From: Gammaproteobacteria bacterium
GTDB taxonomy: Bacteria; Pseudomonadota; Gammaproteobacteria; Steroidobacterales; Steroidobacteraceae
Direction: 5' to 3'
DNA length: 7,870 nt
Assembly (NCBI GenBank): GCA_020846815.1
Contig: JADLDF010000428.1
Location: 1-7,870 of the forward strand
Position 1 is the first letter of the stretch. Every line of letters starts with the position of its first letter. The notes below the pieces were generated by a model. That model did not search any database. It was not told the origin of the DNA and saw only the letters and a program-made list of their open reading frames with translations. Position numbers and translations under genes: made by a program. Below, one piece after another: positions 1 through 4,841 of this stretch.

Positions 1-130
1 CATCGAGTCTGCCTTGCATATTGGCCTCTCCAACTGGCCTGCTTGAGAAATATTATGTCTCACTCTAAATCCAGTGAGAAAATAACTGCTTCATACTATC
101 GTTTACAGCGCAAATTCTTGCCCTTACAAA
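1..130. other. Low-GC segment of unknown origin, probably foreign DNA ending at about 130
   Basis: This stretch is about 42% GC by hand count (54 of 130), whereas the sequence from 131 on is strongly GC-rich. No reading frame in it joins the receptor-like frame that starts at 131; that frame is closed by TAA at 83-85. It holds a small inverted repeat (TCTCACT at 58-64, AGTGAGA at 73-79, 8-base loop). On the minus strand a frame with a possible GTG start at 63-61 stays open to the window edge for 21 codons, but I do not recognise the peptide. The abrupt composition change where a gene is cut suggests the end of an insertion sequence or other integrated element. No transposase or terminal repeat can be shown because the rest lies outside the window. 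Confidence 0.45.
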
Positions 131-235
131 GCGAGTATCACGCTCACGGATGCCTTTCCCATCGGCAATGCGCTCGGCTATCCGGCGCCGGGCCGGCAAT
201 GGGGCGTCGAGCTGACCTCCCGCTTCGGCCAGTGA
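131..235 (+). pseudogene. C-terminal remnant of a TonB-dependent outer-membrane receptor
   Basis: Reading from 131 to the TGA at 233-235 gives about 34 residues, including DAFPIGNALGYPAPGRQWGV and ending in LTSRFGQ. This resembles the last beta-strands of TonB-dependent receptors: a P-G-R-x-W-G-V strand, a turn, then a final strand with a terminal aromatic residue. Such receptors take up siderophores, cobalamin or plant and aromatic compounds across the outer membrane, and are normally 700 or more residues long. Here the frame upstream is closed (TAA at 83-85) and the DNA is AT-rich and unrelated, so only the tail remains. The stop lies 16 bases before the cupin start and overlaps its likely ribosome binding site, so the receptor was probably the first gene of that operon. 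The identification rests on a short match. Confidence 0.55.
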
Positions 236-251
236 GGCAGGACTGAACACC

Positions 252-1097
252 ATGGCACGCCCGCACATCCTGTTCGTCCAGACGCAGATGATCCCCTGGG
301 CCCGGGAACCGCATGGCGACGCGCGCCATGACGTCGAGTCGAAGCTGCTGAGCCGCGACGACACCGATCACAGCTCCACCTGCATCGTCCGCTATCCCGC
401 CGGCTGGTCGCGCACGGCGCCGCAGCACCTGTCGACGCACGAGGAATTCCTCGTGCTCGACGGCGCGATCAGCATCGGCGGCCGCAGCTACGCGAAGCAC
501 AACTACGGCTGCCTGCCGGCGGGCTTCGTCCGCGAGTGCGCCGCGAGCCCGCAGGGCGCGGTGCTGCTGACCATGTTCCATGGCGAGCCGCTGCTCGGCA
601 CCGGCGCCTCCGCGGGCTTCGACGAGAAGCTGCTGGTGGAGCACGTCGACCCGCTCGCGATGGAGTGGGATCCGGGCCTCGTCGACCCGCAGCTCGCCAA
701 GGGCGTCGCGATCAAGCCGCTGCGCACCGATCCGTACACGGGCGAGACCTCGTTCCTCTACTGCTCGCCGCCGCACCGTCTGCCGCCGGACATGGCGAAG
801 CCGCAGTGGACGCACCCGATGGTCGAGGAGATCTACTGTCTCGAGGGCGACTACGTCTGGGGCGACGTCGGCCGGATGCGGCGCGGCGGCTACTGCTGGT
901 GGCGCGAGGACGTCTACCATGGCCCGGCCGGCACCGACACCGGCTACAACCTGTTCGTGCGCACGGTCGGCGGCCCGCTGGTGAACACCTTCGACACCGT
1001 CAAGAAGCCTTTCACCTGGGATCCGCCGCACCGCCCCGTGCTGCCGCCGGAGCTGCAGCCCTACGGCCAGCCGCTGCCGCCCACGCCGAATTATTAG
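252..1097 (+). CDS. Double-cupin protein (bicupin, possibly DUF4437/ChrR-like)
   Basis: This 281-residue protein has no signal peptide and is probably cytoplasmic. It appears to hold two cupin barrels. The first (about residues 40-112) has H59, H63 and E64/E65 before FLVLDG, followed by a G-x-Y-x-x-L-P-A-G strand; the second (about 165-240) has H188, E192/E193, IYCLEGD and H223 in VYHGP. These His/Glu sets fit the cupin metal-binding motifs. Family members include dioxygenases, isomerases and sugar- or acid-binding proteins, so the reaction cannot be named. The start at 252 is preceded by a purine-rich GAGGCAGGA at 234-242, which overlaps the upstream receptor stop and suggests translational coupling. 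The MFS gene starts 23 bases after its stop. With a receptor before and a transporter after, a role in modifying or sensing an imported compound is the best inference. Confidence 0.8.
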   Translation: MARPHILFVQTQMIPWAREPHGDARHDVESKLLSRDDTDHSSTCIVRYPAGWSRTAPQHLSTHEEFLVLDGAISIGGRSYAKHNYGCLPAGFVRECAASPQGAVLLTMFHGEPLLGTGASAGFDEKLLVEHVDPLAMEWDPGLVDPQLAKGVAIKPLRTDPYTGETSFLYCSPPHRLPPDMAKPQWTHPMVEEIYCLEGDYVWGDVGRMRRGGYCWWREDVYHGPAGTDTGYNLFVRTVGGPLVNTFDTVKKPFTWDPPHRPVLPPELQPYGQPLPPTPNY

Positions 1098-1120
1098 GCC
1101 ATGCGCCCGCCGGTGATGCG

Positions 1121-2482
1121 ATGAGCACGAGTGCCGCGCCGCAGCCGCCTGCGGTTGCGGTGGGCGCTGCGTCGCCACCGTGGCCGCCGGCGTCCCGCGC
1201 CTGGTACGCGACCTTCGTGCTCATGGTCGCGTACACACTCTCGTATGTGGACCGGCAGATCCTCTCGATGCTGGTCGAGCCGATCAAGCAGGACCTGCAG
1301 GTCAGCGACACGCAGATCGGCCTGCTGCAGGGCTTCGCATTCGCGGTGTTCTACACCCTGGTCGGCATCCCCATGGGCCGTCTCGCAGACCGCGGCGACC
1401 GGCGGCGGATCGTCGCCTGGGGCATTTTCTTCTGGAGTCTCGCGACCGCGCTCTGCGGCCTCGCCAGGAGCTACGGCGCGCTGTTCCTGGCGCGCATCGG
1501 CGTCGGCGTCGGCGAGGCCGCGCTCGGACCGGCGGCGTACTCGATGATCGCGGATTCGTTCCCGCCGGAGCGGCGCGGCCGCGCGCTCGGACTCTACTCG
1601 ACCGGCGTTTATCTGGGCATCGGCCTCGCGGCGATCATCGGCGGCGCGGTCGTCGGCACGCTGTCGGCACGGCCGCCGCTGCGGCTGCCGGTGCTCGGCG
1701 AACTCGCGGCCTGGCACGCCGCCTTCCTGATCGTCGGCCTGCCCGGCCTGCTGGTCGCGCTCTGGGCCGCTTCCTTGCGCGAGCCGGCGCGCCGCATGGC
1801 CGCCGATGCGCGCGCCGAGATCCCGCTGTCCGAGGCGCTCGCCTTCCTCGACACGAACCGCGGCTTCTTCGCCGGGCACTTCCTCGGCTACTCGCTGCTG
1901 ACGATGGTGTTCAACGCGGTCGTCTTCTGGATGGCCCCGTACCTGATCCGCGTCCACAGCCTCTCGCCCCAGGAATTCGGCACCGCGCTCGGTCTGGTGC
2001 TGGCGGCAGGCGGCGGCGCCGGCATCTTCAGCGGCGGCCTGCTGGCCGACACTCTGCGGCGACGCGGCGTCGCGACCGCCGAGCTGTGGCCGGGCGTCGT
2101 CAGCGCACTGGCCGTGGTGCCACTCGGCATCGCCACGGCACAGGCCGGCAGCGGCGGCACCGCCCTGCTGCTGTTCACCGGCTTCATGTTCTTCTCGAGC
2201 TTCGCGTTCGCCGCTGCTGCAGCGGCGCTGCAGATCGTCGCACCGAACCGGCTGCGCGGTCAGGTCTCGGCGCTGTACCTGTTCTTCGTGAACCTCGGCG
2301 GCATCGGCCTCGGGTCGTTCCTCACGGGCTGGGTCAACGACCGGGTATTCGCCGACCCGCTGCGGATTGGCGACTCGATGGCCTGGAGCGTCGGCATCGG
2401 CGCGCCACTCGCTGCGCTGTTGCTGCTCGCAGCGCGACCGGGCTATCGCCGCCTCCAAGGCTTCGACGCCGCCGCAACCTAA
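1121..2482 (+). CDS. MFS transporter, spinster-like/organic-anion type
   Basis: This is a 453-residue inner-membrane carrier of the major facilitator superfamily, of usual length and with about 12 hydrophobic segments. TM1 holds YTLSYVDRQILSMLVEPIK, typical of the large group annotated as spinster-family MFS transporters. Motif A is seen between TM2 and TM3 as GRLADRGDRRR (residues 86-96). A second characteristic block is ARIGVGVGEAALGPAAYSM followed by FPPERRGRALGLY (about 124-159). A charged central loop lies near residues 218-240 and a motif-A-like GGLLADTLRRRG at 305-316. The ATG at 1121 was chosen because it gives a short, proline/alanine-rich cytoplasmic N-terminus just before TM1; the ribosome binding site is weak. 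The gap to the cupin gene is 23 bases, so co-transcription is likely. The substrate is unknown; an organic acid or other small metabolite is plausible from the family and the receptor context. Confidence 0.9.
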   Translation: MSTSAAPQPPAVAVGAASPPWPPASRAWYATFVLMVAYTLSYVDRQILSMLVEPIKQDLQVSDTQIGLLQGFAFAVFYTLVGIPMGRLADRGDRRRIVAWGIFFWSLATALCGLARSYGALFLARIGVGVGEAALGPAAYSMIADSFPPERRGRALGLYSTGVYLGIGLAAIIGGAVVGTLSARPPLRLPVLGELAAWHAAFLIVGLPGLLVALWAASLREPARRMAADARAEIPLSEALAFLDTNRGFFAGHFLGYSLLTMVFNAVVFWMAPYLIRVHSLSPQEFGTALGLVLAAGGGAGIFSGGLLADTLRRRGVATAELWPGVVSALAVVPLGIATAQAGSGGTALLLFTGFMFFSSFAFAAAAAALQIVAPNRLRGQVSALYLFFVNLGGIGLGSFLTGWVNDRVFADPLRIGDSMAWSVGIGAPLAALLLLAARPGYRRLQGFDAAAT

Positions 2483-2483
2483 G

Positions 2484-2506
2484 AGAAATAAATCCGATTT
2501 ATTTCT
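2484..2506. promoter_or_regulatory. Perfect AT-rich palindrome: operator or weak terminator
   Basis: Two perfect 10-base arms, AGAAATAAAT (2484-2493) and ATTTATTTCT (2497-2506), flank the three bases CCG. It begins two bases after the MFS stop codon and stands out in otherwise GC-rich DNA. As RNA the stem would be almost all A-U, so it is a poor classical terminator, although its right arm is U-rich. As DNA it looks like a symmetric binding site for a dimeric regulator, about 50-75 bases before the possible starts of the next gene. Which protein would bind it is unknown. It does not resemble the FadR-family consensus (T-x-GT...AC-x-A). Confidence 0.55.
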
Positions 2507-2557
2507 TCCCTGGCGCTGCAGGTCGAGTGAACCGGCCCTGCGGTATGCTGCATCGTA

Positions 2558-3943
2558 ATGGCGTCCAGGCAGGCAGTGATGCGATCGGGGCGGATCTTGC
2601 GTCGCATGGCGACGACGGCCGCTGTCGGCATCGTCGCCGTTTGCCCGGGTACGAATGCCGGGGCGCGCACGGGCGCCCAGGTCGAAGTCGATTCGACGCC
2701 GCGGGCACAAGGGTGGGCCCTGGTGACGGAGCTGGCGCGCGTCACGGGCGCGCAGCACACATCCGAAGCCCCGCGCTGGCATTCGGTCGACGCGGTGTTC
2801 TCGGTCCACTCGCCGCTCCCTGCGCCCACCCCCTTCCCGGCCCGAGCCGACGCCGACAAAGGCGCCGATGCTGCACTTCGATCCACCGAGAGACAGTCGG
2901 GCGAGCCGGAGATCGTGATCGAAACCTACTACAACGACGTCGCCTATCGGCACGTCCGCAGCCAGCGACTGCACGAGCGCGCCACGCTCGAACGACTGCG
3001 ACGGACCGGCGATCCGGATCCGCGCTTTGCGGGGAATCGGCAGATTCCACCATTCCCGGCCGGCTCGATGATCGTTCTCGCGGCATGGTGGCCAGTGGCA
3101 GGCGACGCGCCGACGCCGTTGCCGGTCTGGGACCCCGATGACAATCTGCCGCGGCGAGGCGGCAATCACTACCTGACCTGGAAACGCATCGTCGCCTTGT
3201 CTGCGCCCAGCCGGTCACCCGGGCTCGCGGGCTCCGCGACGGACCCCACCACGCAGGTCGAATTCGCCGGGCGTGCGGTGCCGGATGCGCGGCGGATTTC
3301 GCTCGATCGATTCCTCCAAGTGGACCTCGATGCCGCATGGACGGCGCGAGCGATGCGCGACCCGCGGCTGCGGCGGGCGGCCATTTTCGCACTCCGGCGC
3401 CCGCTTGCCGCAGGTGACCGGCTGGTGCTGGTCGCCGCGCACGTCATCGGCAAGCCCGACGGGGAATGGCGCTGGGCGACGCTATGGTGGCACGACCGGC
3501 CGGACCAGGGGCCGTTCGCGCGCGACCGTCCCGCCACACTGAGCGGCGCATGGCGCCAGTATCTCGTCGACGTCGCACAGGATCCACTGACGACGCCGGC
3601 CGATGGTTCGATGGCGCCGGCGAGCTTCAATCCCTGGCTCGAAGCACGGTTTCCCGACGGTGGCGCCGGCGGCGGCATGTCGAGCCACTGCATCGTATGC
3701 CACCGGCGCGCCAGCTACCCAGCCGCCCGGTTCCTGCCAGTCACGCGTGGCGGGCCGGACGTGAGCAGCGATGCGGCATTCTCCCCGGGCCGCCTGCGTA
3801 CCGATTTCGTGTGGGGAATCGCGCGCCGGCCCGACGACCGGTCGCCAGAGGCCGCATCGGCGAGCAACCAGGGCGCAGCCAGGACAGCCGGCACCGCCAA
3901 GAGCACGACCACCCGCGAACTGCTGATCGAACGACTGCGTTGA
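2558..3943 (+). CDS. Secreted protein of unknown function with one CxxCH heme site
   Basis: I do not recognise a named family for this 461-residue protein. The N-terminus looks like a signal peptide: an Arg-rich start, the hydrophobic stretch AAVGIVAV (residues 21-28), then an Ala-rich cleavage area near 35, so it is probably periplasmic. Near the C-terminus is CIVCH at 378-382 in the setting NPWLEARFPDG...SSHCIVCHRRASYP, which looks like a single covalent c-type heme site. The middle is rich in Trp and His (TLWWHDRP at 308-315; SGAWRQYLVDVAQ at 329-341). The last 40 residues are low-complexity and polar. Internal ATGs at codons 8 (2579) and 17 (2606) would still leave the signal peptide; no start has a clear ribosome binding site. 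The 75-base gap and palindrome before it suggest its own transcript. A role in periplasmic redox chemistry is inferred only from the heme motif. Confidence 0.7.
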   Translation: MASRQAVMRSGRILRRMATTAAVGIVAVCPGTNAGARTGAQVEVDSTPRAQGWALVTELARVTGAQHTSEAPRWHSVDAVFSVHSPLPAPTPFPARADADKGADAALRSTERQSGEPEIVIETYYNDVAYRHVRSQRLHERATLERLRRTGDPDPRFAGNRQIPPFPAGSMIVLAAWWPVAGDAPTPLPVWDPDDNLPRRGGNHYLTWKRIVALSAPSRSPGLAGSATDPTTQVEFAGRAVPDARRISLDRFLQVDLDAAWTARAMRDPRLRRAAIFALRRPLAAGDRLVLVAAHVIGKPDGEWRWATLWWHDRPDQGPFARDRPATLSGAWRQYLVDVAQDPLTTPADGSMAPASFNPWLEARFPDGGAGGGMSSHCIVCHRRASYPAARFLPVTRGGPDVSSDAAFSPGRLRTDFVWGIARRPDDRSPEAASASNQGAARTAGTAKSTTTRELLIERLR

Positions 3944-3951
3944 ATCCGGGA

Positions 3952-3972
3952 GAGCTGTCCTCGGGACAGCTC
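3952..3972 (+). terminator. GC-rich hairpin after the heme-protein gene
   Basis: Perfect 9-base arms GAGCTGTCC (3952-3960) and GGACAGCTC (3964-3972) with loop TCG lie 8 bases past the stop of the secreted heme protein. The stem is strong but is followed by GACATGGGG rather than a T-run. It is therefore an atypical intrinsic terminator or a 3'-end-protecting hairpin. An operator role for the downstream regulator gene is also possible, since it sits about 110 bases before that start. Confidence 0.45.
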
Positions 3973-4025
3973 GACATGGGGATATCGTCGATGCACGCAG
4001 CTCCATACTTCGGTGCAGCCGCTGC

Positions 4026-4043
4026 GACCATTCGCGTAAGGTC
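4026..4043. promoter_or_regulatory. Candidate operator in the GntR leader
   Basis: An 18-base imperfect palindrome, GACC at one end and GGTC at the other around a TnCGCGnA core, pairs at 7 of 9 positions. It lies 36 bases before the regulator start, within the 136-base gap after the heme-protein gene. FadR-type regulators commonly bind short palindromes of this size and control their own genes, so autoregulation is a reasonable inference. Imperfect palindromes of this size also occur by chance in GC-rich DNA. No clear -35/-10 pair was found in this gap. Confidence 0.25.
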
Positions 4044-4079
4044 TTCCGAAGCCTGTCCTGATCGCTCAAACGCGTCGCA

Positions 4080-4841
4080 ATGCGAGAGCCGACTGTTTCC
4101 CCGCGCAAGCTTTCATACCTGGTCGCCGACACCTTTCGGGCGAGAATTGCCAGCGGTGAGCTGCGACCGGGTGACAAGCTTCCTTCCGAGGTGGCGCGGC
4201 TGCAGGAACTCGGCGTTTCCCGATCCACGCTGCGGGAAGCCCTGCGCGTGGTCGAATCGGAAGGACTGATCAACCTCGGCCGCGGTGCCCGTACCGGCGC
4301 CAAGGTGCTCGGACCGTCGATCGAGACCGCGGCGCACTACGGGCAGCTCTACCTCGCCGTGCAGAAGACGACCCTGCGCGAAGTGCATCAGATGCGCACC
4401 CTGCTCGAGCCGCCACTGGTGTCGCTGCTTGCCAGCGAGCCGCAAGACCCGCAGCTCGAGCTGCTGGAATCATGCGTGCGACGCGAGTTGCGGTCGCTCG
4501 CGAAGCAGGACTTCGTCGCAACGACTGCGGAGCTCAACAAGTTCCATTCCTTGCTAATCAGTCTGTCCAGGAATCACGCCCTGAGCCTGCTGGCGGGCAT
4601 CGTCGACCGGATTCCGGCGCAGACCTACACCGAACTTCTCGAAGGCAAGGATCGCGCCACGCAGCAATCCTTCAAGCGACGCACCCACAGATCCGTTGCC
4701 GCGCACGAGGAGCTGGTGGCGCTGATCCGCGCCGGCCGGCGCGATGCCGCCGAGGACTTCTGGCGGCGCTATCAGATCGGCACGGCCAGGTTCCTCGAGA
4801 AGACGGGCCTCGCCGATCTCAAGGTCCGTCTGCGTCGCTGA
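4080..4841 (+). CDS. GntR-family transcriptional regulator, FadR subfamily (FCD domain)
   Basis: This 253-residue protein has the length and two-domain layout of the FadR/FCD branch of GntR regulators. The winged helix-turn-helix spans about residues 11-80: ASGELRPGDKLPSEVAR, then LGVSRSTLREALRVVESEGLI, then the wing GRGARTGAKVL. The C-terminal all-helical FCD ligand domain runs from about 95 to 240, with LREVHQMRTLLEPPLVSLLA at its start. H156 (in NKFHSLL) and H209 (in AAHEELVALIRAGRRDAA) sit where metal-ligand histidines are expected. Where a third is often found the sequence reads WRRYQIG, with Tyr instead of His, so the metal site may be incomplete. FCD regulators usually sense small carboxylates or sugar acids. 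The ATG at 4080 was taken because the DNA-binding domain starts shortly after; no strong ribosome binding site is visible. It may control the cupin-MFS unit or the convergent symporter; both are inference. Confidence 0.9.
   Translation: MREPTVSPRKLSYLVADTFRARIASGELRPGDKLPSEVARLQELGVSRSTLREALRVVESEGLINLGRGARTGAKVLGPSIETAAHYGQLYLAVQKTTLREVHQMRTLLEPPLVSLLASEPQDPQLELLESCVRRELRSLAKQDFVATTAELNKFHSLLISLSRNHALSLLAGIVDRIPAQTYTELLEGKDRATQQSFKRRTHRSVAAHEELVALIRAGRRDAAEDFWRRYQIGTARFLEKTGLADLKVRLRR

Noticed and set aside
58..79. Inverted repeat with 7-base arms as a terminator
   Set aside because: There is no T-run on either strand after it and the stem is short; it may belong to the foreign element but does not support a terminator call.
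43..246. Short plus-strand frame across the composition break
   Set aside because: It joins AT-rich and GC-rich DNA and uses a different frame from the receptor tail; the peptide is unlike any family I know.
144..1178. Long minus-strand open frame opposite the cupin gene
   Set aside because: Its product is Arg/Ala-rich with no domain and is the antisense of a well-supported cupin gene; long shadow frames are expected in GC-rich DNA.
1094..3169. 691-codon minus-strand frame and a 653-codon plus-strand frame (1180-3141) across the MFS and heme-protein genes
   Set aside because: Both give low-complexity Arg-rich peptides and cross two real genes and their intergenic gap; no recognisable family features.
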